Below are positions 1 through 9,114 of a stretch of DNA of 64,000 bases, piece by piece. The notes below the pieces were generated by a model that saw only the letters and a program-made list of their open reading frames with translations, was not told the DNA's origin and did no database searches. Positions within the stretch are counted from its first letter, which is position 1. Each line of letters begins with the position of its first letter. Origin of the DNA: Terrisporobacter mayombei (GTDB taxonomy: Bacteria > Bacillota > Clostridia > Peptostreptococcales > Peptostreptococcaceae). The stretch covers positions 223,316 to 287,315 of the forward strand of contig NZ_JAHZMP010000004.1 of NCBI RefSeq assembly GCF_020748465.1, written 5' to 3'. Both the position numbers and the translations under genes were made by a program.

Positions 1-525
1 TATGATTTTCATGTCAAAAATGGAACCCATTGTTGATCTGATTACTTTTGGATTGTATATATCTACACAACCTTTTAATGCAATTATTGCATCTACACCT
101 GATGCATCCGCTGTTCTTATTATTGTTCCCATATTACCTGGATCTTGTATTCTATCTAATATTAATACAAATTTATCTTTATGATTAATATTATGTTCAA
201 TTTTTTTCTCTTTAAACCTAATTACACCTAAAATACCTTGCGTATTTTCTGTGTCTACCAACTCTTTAAATATTTTATTTGTAGTTTTAAATATTTTAAT
301 ATCTTTTTCTTCTAATATATTTAAAAAGTCTTTATACTCTTCTCTTTCTTCAAAAGTTTCATTTATAAATACATAATCTAAGTCTGCATTGCATTCTATT
401 GCTAAAGTTAAAATTCTATATCCTTCTATTATATACTTTGATTCTTTTTGTCTATTTTTGCTTTTTAATAATGATTTAGTATACTTGACTTTTTCATTAT
501 CTTTACTACTTATGTTTATAGGCAT
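1..525 (-). CDS. SpoU/TrmH-family RNA 2'-O-methyltransferase (C-terminus cut by window edge)
   Basis: The first 175 codons are present; the rest lies beyond base 1. The N-terminal part resembles the substrate-binding domain of 23S rRNA 2'-O-ribose methylases (start MPINISSKDNEKVK). From about residue 120 the SPOUT fold begins with the motif LILDRIQDPGNMGTIIRTAD, in which the NxG-x-x-R-T signature of SpoU enzymes is clear. Expected role: SAM-dependent 2'-O-methylation of rRNA. The ATG at 525 has a GGAGAA Shine-Dalgarno, which overlaps the 3' end of the upstream ktrA, so the two are probably co-transcribed. The exact target nucleotide cannot be told from this fragment. Confidence 0.85.
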   Translation of the reverse strand, partial: MPINISSKDNEKVKYTKSLLKSKNRQKESKYIIEGYRILTLAIECNADLDYVFINETFEEREEYKDFLNILEEKDIKIFKTTNKIFKELVDTENTQGILGVIRFKEKKIEHNINHKDKFVLILDRIQDPGNMGTIIRTADASGVDAIIALKGCVDIYNPKVIRSTMGSIFDMKII

Positions 526-536
526 TTTATATTCTC

Positions 537-1199
537 CTATTTTGAATTTTTGTCTTTAGCAACAATAGCACTTATATTACTGTTTTTTCCTATTACTACT
601 AAAATGCTATTTTCTTGTAGTCGCTCTTGTGGTGAAGGAATAACATTTATGTCGTCCCCATCTTTAATAGCTAAAATAGTAATTTCATATTTTGCTCTTA
701 AATCAAGTTCTATTAATGTTTTACCTATCCATTTATTCGGTGTCACAATCTCCATTATAGAGTATTCTGGATCCAATTCTATATGATCCAGTATATTGTC
801 TGAGACTAAGTTATGAGCAACTCTTATACCCATGTCTCTTTCTGGAAATACAACTCTGTCTGCTCCTATTTTATATAAAACTTTTGCTTGTAATTCATCC
901 TTAGCCTTACATACTACTTGCTCTACACCCATTTCCTTAGCTATAAGAGTAGCCATTATAGATGCTCTTATATCAGATCCTATTGCTATTATAGCCACAT
1001 CAAAATTGCCTAATCCTAAAGATCTTAAAGCATATTCATCTGTAACATCTACTGCTGCCACATGAGTAACTTTATCTGATAAATTTTGAATTATTTCTTC
1101 ACTTTTATCTATAGCCATAACTTGGTGGCCTAATAAATTCATAGTTGTGGCAAGAGATGAACCAAATCTTCCACACCCTATAACTATATACTGTTTCAT
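537..1199 (-). CDS. ktrA: KtrA/TrkA-type potassium uptake regulatory subunit (RCK)
   Basis: A cytoplasmic ring-forming RCK protein that gates the KtrB potassium channel-transporter next to it. The N-terminal Rossmann fold shows GCGRFGSSLA followed by the acidic nucleotide-binding end of strand 2 (AIDKSEE), as expected for NAD(H)/ATP binding. The TrkA-C domain occupies about residues 135-220 and in this family can bind c-di-AMP. An ATG exists at 1208, but the AAAGG ribosome site is placed 9 nt before the ATG at 1199, so the shorter form beginning MKQYIVIG (220 aa) is preferred. It lies 28 bp downstream of ktrB in the same operon. Confidence 0.9.
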   Translation of the reverse strand: MKQYIVIGCGRFGSSLATTMNLLGHQVMAIDKSEEIIQNLSDKVTHVAAVDVTDEYALRSLGLGNFDVAIIAIGSDIRASIMATLIAKEMGVEQVVCKAKDELQAKVLYKIGADRVVFPERDMGIRVAHNLVSDNILDHIELDPEYSIMEIVTPNKWIGKTLIELDLRAKYEITILAIKDGDDINVIPSPQERLQENSILVVIGKNSNISAIVAKDKNSK

Positions 1200-1227
1200 A
1201 AATTTCATCCTTTCAAGCTTATAATTC

Positions 1228-2604
1228 TTATCCTACTATTATCTTTCCTTCTGCATATCTAACTTTTGATTTCATTTTATTACTTCTAGAAAGTAATGCT
1301 ATGAAAATAGTAAGAGATCCGACTCTTCCTAAGAACATTAATATCATTATTATTATTTTTCCAAAGGCTGTTAATGTAGGTGTTCCTCCTAGACTTAATC
1401 CTACAGTAGCAAATGCCGATACTACTTCAAATGCAGATTCAAGTAGGGAAAATCCTGGACTTACTATAGTAAGCACTAATGTACCAAATAGTGCTACAAA
1501 TACACCTATAAAGAAAATCCCTAGTGATTTTCTAACTGTTGTACTACTTATTCTTCTTTGATAGACTTCTATATCTTCTTTGCCCAAAATAAATGATTTT
1601 ACTGTTAAAAATAAAGTAGCAACAGTAGTTGTCTTAAGACCTCCACCTGTTGATGCTGGAGATGCCCCTATAAGCATTAAAATTATCATTAAGAATAGTG
1701 TACTTTCTTTTAATAAAGTTAAATCTATAGTAGTATATCCAGCTGTCCTAAGTGTTACTGATTGGAATAACGAAGATAATAATTTTTCCTTCATATTAAG
1801 CCCACCTAGGGAGCCTTTATTATTGAACTCTACAATAAATATAAATAAAAATCCTATGGCAATAAGTATTGCAGTAGTGTTTATAACTATTTTAGAATGT
1901 ACATTTAGTTTAGAGTATTTTTTATTATTTATTACATCTAATAAAACAGGGAACCCTATCCCTCCAAGTATAATTAACCCACAAATCACAAGATTTATTA
2001 ATGAATTATTAACAAAATACGTTAATGATGAATATTCACCCGATATTGGACTCATTAAGTCAAACCCCGCATTACAAAATGCTGATATGGAATGAAATAT
2101 ACTGTACCATATACCTTTTATTAATCCTAACTTAGGTATGAATACCATAGATAATAATACAGCTCCTATACCTTCAATAGCAAAGGTCATCATAATTATG
2201 TATCTCGTAAGTTTTACAAGACCTGACAAGTCTTTTTGATTTAGCGATTCTTGTATTAGTAATCTTTCCCTTAAATTTATTTTCTTTCCTGTTAATAGAG
2301 AAAACATGGTTGCCATGGTCATAAATCCTAATCCACCAATTTGAATTAAGCTTATAATAACCAGTTGACCAAATTCATTCCAGTAAGTGCTTGTATCTAC
2401 TACAATCAATCCTGTAACACATACGGCAGAAGTGGATGTAAATAATGCATTTAAAAGTCCAACACTTTTCCCACTCTTTGCAGCTATGGGTAAATTTAAT
2501 ATAAGTCCACCAAATAATATCACTACCCCAAATCCTATAACCATTACTTGTGCTGGTTTCATAGTATTTGCTTTTTTAAGTAGCTTTTTTAACATGGTTT
2601 TCAA
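1228..2604 (-). CDS. ktrB: KtrB/TrkH-type potassium transporter, membrane subunit
   Basis: Integral membrane potassium translocation subunit of the Trk/Ktr/HKT superfamily, about 458 aa, which is normal for KtrB. Repeated pore-loop segments with the selectivity glycines are visible (STSAVCVTGLIVVD, ISAFCNAGFDLMS, SVTLRTAGYTTID, SAFATVGLSLGGTP), one for each M1-P-M2 unit. Translation most likely starts at a TTG at 2604: GGAGGGG lies about 11 nt before it, whereas the ATG at 2595 is about 20 nt away. The gene is followed at once by ktrA, forming a two-gene K+ uptake operon with a promoter at about 2651-2679. Confidence 0.93.
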   Translation of the reverse strand: MKTMLKKLLKKANTMKPAQVMVIGFGVVILFGGLILNLPIAAKSGKSVGLLNALFTSTSAVCVTGLIVVDTSTYWNEFGQLVIISLIQIGGLGFMTMATMFSLLTGKKINLRERLLIQESLNQKDLSGLVKLTRYIIMMTFAIEGIGAVLLSMVFIPKLGLIKGIWYSIFHSISAFCNAGFDLMSPISGEYSSLTYFVNNSLINLVICGLIILGGIGFPVLLDVINNKKYSKLNVHSKIVINTTAILIAIGFLFIFIVEFNNKGSLGGLNMKEKLLSSLFQSVTLRTAGYTTIDLTLLKESTLFLMIILMLIGASPASTGGGLKTTTVATLFLTVKSFILGKEDIEVYQRRISSTTVRKSLGIFFIGVFVALFGTLVLTIVSPGFSLLESAFEVVSAFATVGLSLGGTPTLTAFGKIIIMILMFLGRVGSLTIFIALLSRSNKMKSKVRYAEGKIIVG

Positions 2605-2650
2605 TTCTGTCTACCCCTCCTTTATTTATAAGAATTTTAACTATCCCAAT

Positions 2651-2679
2651 ATTATAAAACAATTACTAGCTAATAACAA
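2651..2679 (-). promoter_or_regulatory. Sigma-A promoter for ktrBA
   Basis: On the minus strand TTGTTA (2674-2679) and TATAAT (2651-2656) are separated by 17 nt, about 45 bp upstream of the ktrB TTG. No c-di-AMP (ydaO) riboswitch is recognisable in the short leader. Confidence 0.6.
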
Positions 2680-2744
2680 CATTATACTATATTAATTATT
2701 TTTAACCTTCTATCTTATTATTCTAGCAATTTAAGATATCTATG

Positions 2745-2785
2745 CAAAAAAGCATCTATAACGACTATTGTCTCTTATAGATGCT
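2745..2785 (-). terminator. Rho-independent terminator after infC-rpmI-rplT
   Basis: A perfect 10-bp stem (2751-2760 with 2776-2785) is followed on the minus strand by a T-run, 26 bp beyond the rplT stop codon. Confidence 0.9.
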
Positions 2786-2810
2786 TAGTATTCATTATAA
2801 TATGAAGCTA

Positions 2811-3167
2811 TTAAGCTAATTTAGCTTTAGCAACTTCTACTAATTTAGCAAATCCTTGTGGATCGTTTATTGCCATTTCAGATAACATTTTTCTGTTAAC
2901 TTCAACACCTGCTAATTTTAATCCATTCATTAATCTTGAATAAGATATTCCATTCATTCTAGCAGCTGCATTTATTCTTTGTATCCAAAGTTTTCTGAAG
3001 TCTCTCTTCTTTAACTTTCTACCTATATAAGCATTTTTTAATGCTTTCATTACGAAATTGTTAGCTGGTCTATATAATTTGCTTCTAGATCCTCTGAATC
3101 CTTTTGCAAGTTTTAACACTTTTTTATGCTTCTTACGAGCGTTCATTGCTTTTTTTACTCTTGCCAT
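2811..3167 (-). CDS. rplT: 50S ribosomal protein L20
   Basis: Structural and assembly protein of the large subunit; in Bacillus it also represses its own operon by binding the leader mRNA. The product ([19 protein letters not shown]..., 118 aa) has full family length, with a very basic N-terminal tail and a globular RNA-binding C-terminus. An ATG at 3173 precedes it, but the GGAGGT site sits 7 nt before the ATG at 3167 and only 1 nt before the other, so the canonical MARVKK start is right. It is the last gene of the infC-rpmI-rplT operon. Confidence 0.97.
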   Translation of the reverse strand: MARVKKAMNARKKHKKVLKLAKGFRGSRSKLYRPANNFVMKALKNAYIGRKLKKRDFRKLWIQRINAAARMNGISYSRLMNGLKLAGVEVNRKMLSEMAINDPQGFAKLVEVAKAKLA

Positions 3168-3243
3168 GTTCATGACCTCCTTTATTCTTATGTGTGTTGT
3201 CTTTCATTTTCGATTCTATTACTTAAGTTTAATTAATTGCTTC

Positions 3244-3438
3244 TTAGTATGGTAATAATTGTGCTATTCTTTCAGCATCACCTTTGCTAACTATAGCAGA
3301 TTGTCTTAAGTTCATTTTAGTTTTAGCTGATTTCTTAGTTAATATATGACTTTTGAAAGCCTTAGCTCTCTTTAATTTTCCGCTTCCAGTTTTCTTGAAT
3401 CTTTTAGCTGCTCCTCTATGAGTTTTCATTTTTGGCAT
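3244..3438 (-). CDS. rpmI: 50S ribosomal protein L35
   Basis: Small basic large-subunit protein of 64 aa with the typical beginning [27 protein letters not shown] site lies 7 nt upstream of the ATG. It lies between infC and rplT, the conserved bacterial order, with no promoter or terminator between the genes. Confidence 0.97.
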   Translation of the reverse strand: MPKMKTHRGAAKRFKKTGSGKLKRAKAFKSHILTKKSAKTKMNLRQSAIVSKGDAERIAQLLPY

Positions 3439-3465
3439 GATAAATTCCTCCTCTCAGTTAATCAT

Positions 3466-3975
3466 CTATTTTTTTGGATCTATAATTACAACCATGTTAT
3501 TCCCTTCAAATGCAGGGGCTTTTGTTGGTTCTCCAAACTCTTTAACTATATCAATAAATTTAAGCATAACTTCTTTACCGATATCTTTATGTCCAAGTTC
3601 TCTTCCTCTAAATCGAAGTTCAACTTTTACTTTATCTCCTTTTTTAAGGAATTTTATAGCATTATTAGCTTTTGTATTTAAATCATTAGCCTCAATACCT
3701 GGTCTAAGTCTTATTTCTTTAACTGTTATAGTTTTTTGATTTTTTCTAGCTTCTTTTTCTTTTCTAGATTGTTCGTACTTATGCTTACCATAGTCCATTA
3801 TTTTACAAACAGGTGGCTTAGCATTTGGTGATATTTTCACTAAATCTAAGTTTTTACTATTTGCCATAGCTTGAGCTTCTCTAGAAGACATAATCCCTAA
3901 CTGCTCTCCAGTTTCTGAAAGAACTCTTAATTCCTTATCTTTTATTTGATCATTGATTGATAATTCTTTGCTAAT
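3466..3975 (-). CDS. infC: Translation initiation factor IF-3, starting at ATT
   Basis: IF-3 binds the 30S subunit, prevents premature 50S joining and checks the start codon. The N-domain (SKELSINDQIKDKELRVLS), lysine-rich linker and C-domain with RLRPGIEANDLNTKANNAIKFL and VKVELRFRGRELGH are clear. The reading frame is open up to an ATG at 4032, but the only Shine-Dalgarno (GGAGGT) is 8 nt before an ATT codon at 3975-3973. That gives the conserved N-terminus (I/M)SKELSIND, 169 aa. A rare ATT/AUU start is the known device by which infC is autoregulated in many bacteria. The 4032 ATG would lie inside the leader terminator. Confidence 0.95.
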   Translation of the reverse strand: MSKELSINDQIKDKELRVLSETGEQLGIMSSREAQAMANSKNLDLVKISPNAKPPVCKIMDYGKHKYEQSRKEKEARKNQKTITVKEIRLRPGIEANDLNTKANNAIKFLKKGDKVKVELRFRGRELGHKDIGKEVMLKFIDIVKEFGEPTKAPAFEGNNMVVIIDPKK

Positions 3976-4173
3976 TGTAGGACACCTCCAAATTGTTTTA
4001 TATAAAATAAAAAGCGAATGATTGAATATCATCCGCTATATAAGTCAAAATTACACTTAGTTTGTGAAATACACATAAACTAAACTTATATTAACCTTAC
4101 TAACCTGTGGCGTAAGGCGAGAACGGACTTCTTCTTATTTTACTAATCATTTTTTGTAGTTTTAATCACTACT
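3976..4173 (-). promoter_or_regulatory. L20-type leader of infC-rpmI-rplT
   Basis: About 200 nt of untranslated leader separate the promoter from the ATT start of infC. The minus strand carries a purine-rich part and a stretch containing TCTCGCCTTACGCC (around 4108-4122), followed by an attenuator hairpin just before the Shine-Dalgarno. Position and architecture match the Firmicute L20 leader, in which free L20 favours termination. The class assignment rests on context plus partial sequence recall; a covariance-model search would settle it. Confidence 0.65.
4001..4037 (-). terminator. Attenuator terminator in the infC leader
   Basis: Minus-strand hairpin of 9 bp including one G-U pair (4013-4021 with 4029-4037) followed by TTTTTATTTT. 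It ends about 30 nt before the infC ribosome site and well after the promoter, so it can only be a premature, conditional terminator. Confidence 0.8.
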
Positions 4174-4179
4174 CCATAT

Positions 4180-4208
4180 AATATACGCTCATTTGAGCTA
4201 TTTGTCAA
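4180..4208 (-). promoter_or_regulatory. Sigma-A promoter for infC operon
   Basis: Minus strand: consensus -35 TTGACA (4203-4208), a 17-nt spacer and -10 TATATT (4180-4185). Transcription should start near 4173. Confidence 0.85.
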
Positions 4209-4384
4209 CTATTTTTTTTATTTTTTTTCTATATATTAAATTTATAGTTTTTCTGTTTCTAAGCTTTCTTTTATGACAATACTCTTAATGTAAAAGTTTA
4301 TTTTTTAAAATTTCTATAATAAATTTTTACATCTTTGGAAAATATAAAGTAAGTAATAATTATATCCCTCAAAGGTGGTTTAAT

Positions 4385-5785
4385 ATGAACATTATAAATA
4401 ATTTTTTGAAAAAAATCAATAATCCAGTTCCTGTATTTGCTCAGACAAAACTGGAAAAAGAAAACTGCTCTGAAGATCATAATAGCAGTAAACCCAAAAC
4501 CACATTTAGAGATGTGGCAGGACTTGATGAAGTAAAAGAAGAACTATTCGAAGTTGTAGACTTTATGAAGTCTCCTGACAAATATATAAAAATGGGTGCG
4601 AAAATACCAAAAGGAATATTATTTTATGGTCCTCCTGGTACAGGAAAAACACTTCTAGCATCTGCTGTTGCCGGAGAAACAGATTCATCCTTCTTTAATG
4701 TAACAGGTTCTGAATTTGTTGAAAAATACGTTGGTGTAGGCGCTAAAAGAGTAAGAACTCTTTTCGAAAAAGCTAGAAAAGAAGCTCCAAGCATTATATT
4801 TATTGATGAAATTGATGCCATAGGAGCTAGAAGACATTCTGAAAGTAACAACGAAAAAGATCAAACACTAAATCAACTACTTGTAGAAATGGATGGCTTT
4901 AATAAAGATGACAATATTATAATAGTCGGTGCAACAAATAGACTAGATTTATTAGACGAAGCTTTATTAAGACCTGGACGATTTGATAGACATATACGTA
5001 TCAATTCGCCTAACTATAATAGTAGATATGAAATTTTAAAAGTTCATACAAAGAATAAACCATTACATAAAGATGTTGATTTAAAATTATTAGCTCGTAA
5101 AACTCATGGTTTTAATGGTGCACATTTAGCAAATATAGCTAACGAAGCCGCTATATTTGCAGTAAGGGACAACAGTAGTGAAATCACAAATTATCATTTC
5201 GATAAGGCTATAGAAAGAGTAATTGCTGGCATAGAGCAAAAAAACTCTGTATTAATTGAAAAAGAAAAGAAAATTGTTTCTTATCATGAAGCTGGCCATG
5301 CCTTAGTTAGCAATATTGTAAATATTTGCCCTATACAGAAAATATCTATCGTTCCTCGTGGCGAGGCCCTAGGATATGTACTTCAGCTCCCAGATGAAGA
5401 TAGATATATTTATACAAAAGAAGAGTTAATAGGTAAAATCAAAATATTACTAGCTGGAAAAGCCGCAGAAGAAATTATCTTTAACCATTTATCTACAGGA
5501 GCCAAAGATGACTTAAAGAAAGTTACCGACATTGCAGATCAAATGGTTTGCGAATATGGTATGAGTAAATTAGGCTTTATGACAATAGAAGGCAACTCAA
5601 AATCTTTTATGTCACAACAGGTTCAAAAAGAAGCCAATCAAATTGTTGAACATTGCTATAAAGAAACTTTAAAATTATTAAAAGAAAATATAAATGATTT
5701 AAACATTGTTGCTAATCATTTATACGATAAGGAGACTATGACTTTAGAAGAATTGCAATCATTAATTCAAAAAGAGCCTTGCTAG
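4385..5785 (+). CDS. FtsH-family AAA+ zinc protease lacking the membrane anchor
   Basis: 466 aa, against about 600-650 aa for cellular FtsH. The two transmembrane helices and the domain between them are absent; only about 40 polar residues precede the AAA module. Visible motifs: Walker A GPPGTGKT (82-89), Walker B IIFIDEID (137-144), arginine-finger region RPGRFDRH (197-204), zinc site HEAGH (301-305), and third-ligand region STGAKDDL (370-377). The pore loop reads KYVGVGA where classical FtsH has MFVGVGA, a conservative Phe-to-Tyr change. It should be an active ATP-dependent metalloprotease, soluble or peripherally bound. A strong AGGTGG site precedes the ATG. It stands alone, followed by its own terminator. 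Substrate unknown; it is likely a paralogue of a normal FtsH elsewhere. Confidence 0.88.
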   Translation: MNIINNFLKKINNPVPVFAQTKLEKENCSEDHNSSKPKTTFRDVAGLDEVKEELFEVVDFMKSPDKYIKMGAKIPKGILFYGPPGTGKTLLASAVAGETDSSFFNVTGSEFVEKYVGVGAKRVRTLFEKARKEAPSIIFIDEIDAIGARRHSESNNEKDQTLNQLLVEMDGFNKDDNIIIVGATNRLDLLDEALLRPGRFDRHIRINSPNYNSRYEILKVHTKNKPLHKDVDLKLLARKTHGFNGAHLANIANEAAIFAVRDNSSEITNYHFDKAIERVIAGIEQKNSVLIEKEKKIVSYHEAGHALVSNIVNICPIQKISIVPRGEALGYVLQLPDEDRYIYTKEELIGKIKILLAGKAAEEIIFNHLSTGAKDDLKKVTDIADQMVCEYGMSKLGFMTIEGNSKSFMSQQVQKEANQIVEHCYKETLKLLKENINDLNIVANHLYDKETMTLEELQSLIQKEPC

Positions 5786-5830
5786 AAATAGAAATAACCT
5801 AGGATTAAAATCCTAGGTTATTTCTATTTT
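5786..5830. terminator. Bidirectional terminator between the ftsH-like gene and thrS
   Basis: A near-perfect long hairpin whose inner arms contain CCTAGGAT / ATCCTAGG and whose outer arms are AATAGAAATAA / TTATTTCTATT. It serves the convergent ends of both genes. Confidence 0.9.
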
Positions 5831-5835
5831 ATTAA

Positions 5836-7755
5836 TTATTGTTGAACTATATTAACTCTTTCTTCATCTTCTTTTACTACCATAGATACGAAATCATTTA
5901 AGTTCATGCTTCCCATTTCGCCTTTATCTCTTGATCTAACAGCTACTTGATTTTCTGCAGATTCCTTTTCTCCTACAACTAGCATATAAGGTACTTTTTG
6001 AAGTTGTGCTTCTCTTATTTTGAATCCTATTTTTTCTGCTCTATCATCCATTTCAACTCTTACACCTGCATCAAATAAAGCTTTTTTAACTTCATTTGCA
6101 TAGTCCATATATTTGTCTGATATAGGTAATATTTTAACTTGAGTTGGAGCTAACCATACTGGGAATTTACCAGCATATTGCTCTATTAATATTCCTATAA
6201 ATCTTTCTATACTTCCAAGAGCAACTCTGTGTATCATAACAGGTCTATGTTTTTCACCATCTTGTCCAATATATGATATATCAAATCTTTGAGGTAATTG
6301 CATATCTAATTGAATAGTACCACATTGCCATGTTCTTCCTAAACAGTCTTTTAAGTGGAAGTCGATTTTTGGTCCATAGAATGCTCCGTCACCTTCATTT
6401 AGTACATAAGGTAAGTTTAATTCTTCTAAAGCTTCTCTTAAACCATTTTCTGCTGCTTCCCAATCTTCATCAGATCCCATAGATTTTTCTGGTCTAGTAG
6501 ATAATTCTAAATGATATTCAAATCCAAAAGTCTTATAAACTTTGTCTATTAAGTCTACAACACCTTTTATTTGCTCTTTTATTTGCTCTGGTAACATGAA
6601 TATATGAGCATCATCTTGAGTGAATGCTCTAACTCTCATAAGCCCATGTAAAGCCCCTGATAATTCATGTCTATGGACTCTACCAAGTTCTGCAACCTTC
6701 ATTGGAAACTCTTTATATGAATGCGGTTTAGCATTATAGTATATTAAAGAACCAGGGCAGTTCATTGGTTTTATAGCAAATAGTTCTTCATCTATATTTA
6801 CAGTGTACATATTTTCTTTGTAGTTATACCAGTGGCCTGAAGTTTCCCATAATTTTTGATTTAATATAATAGGAGTTTCTATTTCTACATATCCATCTTG
6901 TCTATGTATTTCTCTCCAATATTTTAATAAAGCATTTTTTAATTCCATACCTTTTGGCAAGAATAGAGGGAATCCTGGACCTTCTTCTGGTATAAAGAAT
7001 AAGTCTAATTCTTTACCTAATTTTCTGTGGTCTCTTTTCTTAGCTTCTTCTAATAAATGTAGGTATTCTTCTAAATCTTTATTCTTTTCAAAAGATATAC
7101 CATAGATTCTTTGAAGCATTTTGTTCTTTTCGTCTCCACGCCAGTAAGCACCTGCTACACTAAGTAATTTAACAGCTTTTACTTTTTTAGTAGATGATAA
7201 GTGTGGTCCTCTACATAAATCAGTGAAATCACCTTGTTTGTAGAATGATATTATTTCACCTTCTGGTAAATCATTTATTAACTCTTCTTTGTATATTTCA
7301 CCATTTTCTTTAGCCCAAGATAGAGCTTCTTCTTTTGGTAATTCAAATCTTTCAAGTTTTTGATCTTCTTTAGCTATTTTTTTCATTTCTGCTTCAAGTT
7401 TTGCAAGATCTTCCATAGTTAATCTTTCTTCTAAATCTATATCATAGTAGAATCCATTTTCTATGCTTGGTCCTATAGCAAATTTAGCCTTAGGATATAA
7501 TCTTTTTATAGCTTGTGCTAACATATGTGCAGAAGTATGTCTAAAAACATCTTTTCCTTCTGCATCATCAAACTTAAATAAGTTTAATGTACAATCTTCC
7601 TTAACCACATGGTCAAGTCCTACTACTTCATCATTAACAGATGCTGAAACAACGGCTCTTGCTAAGCCTTCACTTATTGATTTCGCAATTTCTAAGACAG
7701 AAAGTTCATTTTCAAATTCTTTTACTGATCCGTCTTTTAATGTAACTTTTATCAT
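5836..7755 (-). CDS. thrS: Threonyl-tRNA synthetase
   Basis: Charges tRNA-Thr. 639 aa, full length. Order: TGS domain (1-62), editing domain with the HTSAHMLAQA zinc-hydrolase motif (about 73-82), class II catalytic core with motif 2 (HRHELSGALHGLMRVRAFTQ), zinc-binding MNCPG and RVHRHE elements, motif 3 (GSIERFIGILIEQ), and the anticodon-binding domain (PVWLAPTQVKILPISD onward). GGAGGAAAAATT precedes the ATG. Expression is controlled by an upstream T-box riboswitch. Its divergence from the soluble FtsH and closeness to ytxC resemble the Bacillus thrS-ytxC neighbourhood. Confidence 0.98.
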   Translation of the reverse strand: MIKVTLKDGSVKEFENELSVLEIAKSISEGLARAVVSASVNDEVVGLDHVVKEDCTLNLFKFDDAEGKDVFRHTSAHMLAQAIKRLYPKAKFAIGPSIENGFYYDIDLEERLTMEDLAKLEAEMKKIAKEDQKLERFELPKEEALSWAKENGEIYKEELINDLPEGEIISFYKQGDFTDLCRGPHLSSTKKVKAVKLLSVAGAYWRGDEKNKMLQRIYGISFEKNKDLEEYLHLLEEAKKRDHRKLGKELDLFFIPEEGPGFPLFLPKGMELKNALLKYWREIHRQDGYVEIETPIILNQKLWETSGHWYNYKENMYTVNIDEELFAIKPMNCPGSLIYYNAKPHSYKEFPMKVAELGRVHRHELSGALHGLMRVRAFTQDDAHIFMLPEQIKEQIKGVVDLIDKVYKTFGFEYHLELSTRPEKSMGSDEDWEAAENGLREALEELNLPYVLNEGDGAFYGPKIDFHLKDCLGRTWQCGTIQLDMQLPQRFDISYIGQDGEKHRPVMIHRVALGSIERFIGILIEQYAGKFPVWLAPTQVKILPISDKYMDYANEVKKALFDAGVRVEMDDRAEKIGFKIREAQLQKVPYMLVVGEKESAENQVAVRSRDKGEMGSMNLNDFVSMVVKEDEERVNIVQQ

Positions 7756-7785
7756 AATTTTTCCTCCTAAAATATATTATTTTAA

Positions 7786-8045
7786 CAATAAAAAAACTCG
7801 TCCCATAAAAATTGGGACGAGTTATATCTCGTGGTTCCACCCAAGTTGATATATATAATATACATATCCTCTTGATGACTATAAGGTTGTCAACCGAATA
7901 CTTTCGCATATACATGCTACTAAATTCTGCTCCAAGTTAGTTTTCAAATAGGATTATTTTGGACGAGCTCACAGCCAAGGCTCATCTTCTCTGTAAAACA
8001 ATTTATCTATTTTACTTTGTCTCTTCATCGCACTATTTTTAATTA
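7786..8045 (-). ncRNA. T-box riboswitch upstream of thrS
   Basis: On the minus strand the T-box core GGGTGGAACCACGAGA lies at 7827-7842 and is followed by an 11-bp intrinsic terminator (7795-7805 with 7813-7823, then a T-run). A long structured Stem I region containing AGAGA / GATGA elements fills 7850-8040. The family senses uncharged tRNA: pairing of the tRNA 3' end with the TGGA of the core breaks the terminator. Uncharged tRNA-Thr is inferred from the downstream gene; I did not resolve the specifier codon with confidence. Confidence 0.93.
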
Positions 8046-8051
8046 ATTTTA

Positions 8052-8080
8052 ATTATATCAGATAGGTATTTATCATTCAA
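8052..8080 (-). promoter_or_regulatory. Sigma-A promoter for thrS T-box transcript
   Basis: Minus strand: TTGAAT (8075-8080), 17-nt spacer, TATAAT (8052-8057). It lies directly before the T-box leader and overlaps the region just downstream of the ytxC stop. Confidence 0.75.
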
Positions 8081-8094
8081 CCATAATATAATAA

Positions 8095-8889
8095 TTAATT
8101 ACTATATATTACCGTTACCTTTCCTTCAAATAATAAGTTCACCATTTCTATAATATCTTTTGACTTATTATTGTTTGAATTATCAAGTATTTCTATTTTC
8201 TTAGGGCATAATGTCATTATTGCACTTATTAAAATATCTTCGTTATTTAAATCTTCTGATTTAGCAAGATTCATAATCTCTTCATTATTAAGGTTTTCAA
8301 CCTCTCTTCCATTTTCATCACTTAGTACAAAGTTACCATCTTTCATAATTGTAATTCTAAGTAGTTCCATCTTTTCTTCTTGTATATCGATAAAATATCT
8401 TAAAGAATCTAGAAATTCTTTTTTATCCCTTTTTATTAAATGTTCTTCCATTGCAATATCACTTAATATAGAAATATAACTAATAAAATCTTTCATTCTG
8501 AATTTAACAAATCCTTCTAAATTTAAATCGTTATTTTCTATAATAAATTCATTTACTTTACTATATATAGTTTCTTTTATAAAATCTTCTTTTTTGTCAA
8601 ATAAATTTACAGCTTCTATATATACACTTTTTTTATCCTCTTCACTTATATTAGTGTAAGTTTTCCATATGTATTCTTTTAAATCTCTTTCTTTTATTAA
8701 ACTTATTATTAAATCTGTAATACCAGAGCAAAGTGTGTCACAACTTTTCATTTTAGACATATCTACATATGCACTGTCTAAAGTTTTATCATAACTAATC
8801 ATTTTAGAGTAATTCTTTCCATGGAAAAATTCTTTAATTAGTCCTATATCTTGGGGTAAAAAACTTATTTGCATCATTCTGTCTGTCAT
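8095..8889 (-). CDS. ytxC: YtxC-like putative sporulation protein
   Basis: 264 aa, acidic, no signal peptide or membrane segment. Sequence style and the position immediately upstream of thrS fit the YtxC family (Bacillus order ytxC ... thrS), described as sporulation-associated with no known biochemical activity. The protein is mostly predicted helical, with a conserved-looking central part (EGFVKFRMKDFISYISILSD). The ATG follows GGAAGGGG. The 225-bp gap upstream separates it from the nup operon terminator. The family call rests on recall plus context; no catalytic motif is present to confirm it. Confidence 0.7.
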   Translation of the reverse strand: MTDRMMQISFLPQDIGLIKEFFHGKNYSKMISYDKTLDSAYVDMSKMKSCDTLCSGITDLIISLIKERDLKEYIWKTYTNISEEDKKSVYIEAVNLFDKKEDFIKETIYSKVNEFIIENNDLNLEGFVKFRMKDFISYISILSDIAMEEHLIKRDKKEFLDSLRYFIDIQEEKMELLRITIMKDGNFVLSDENGREVENLNNEEIMNLAKSEDLNNEDILISAIMTLCPKKIEILDNSNNNKSKDIIEMVNLLFEGKVTVIYSN

Positions 8890-9073
8890 TGTATCGCCCC
8901 TTCCAAATAATTAAAAGAAACTTATTCTAGTTTAATACATTGTTTTTTTATTGTATTGTCATGGTTTTAATACACTTTACCCCGATAAATTATTTATAAT
9001 TTTACCGATAGTTATATTATTAAACATTTTTTAAAATTTTATAAGTTGAAATTAAATATATTTTTCTATACAT

Positions 9074-9106
9074 AAAAAAGCTATGAAAATTTAATTTTCA
9101 TAGCTT
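9074..9106. terminator. Terminator at end of nup operon
   Basis: A 13-bp stem (9079-9091 with 9093-9105), with an A-run on its left giving a T-run for minus-strand transcripts leaving nupQ. Confidence 0.85.
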
Positions 9107-9114
9107 TAAATTAA

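Noticed and set aside
1580..2095. 171-codon open frame on the plus strand
   Set aside because: Lies antisense within ktrB, has no ribosome site, and its residues are low-complexity mirror translation.
2605..2810. Possible c-di-AMP (ydaO) riboswitch before ktrB
   Set aside because: The space between promoter and start is too short for that aptamer.
3437..3739. Open frames on the plus strand opposite infC
   Set aside because: infC is certain here and the opposite frames have no start signal.
3976..4032. N-terminal extension of IF-3 starting at ATG 4032
   Set aside because: This ATG falls in the attenuator hairpin, has no Shine-Dalgarno, and adds 19 non-conserved residues.
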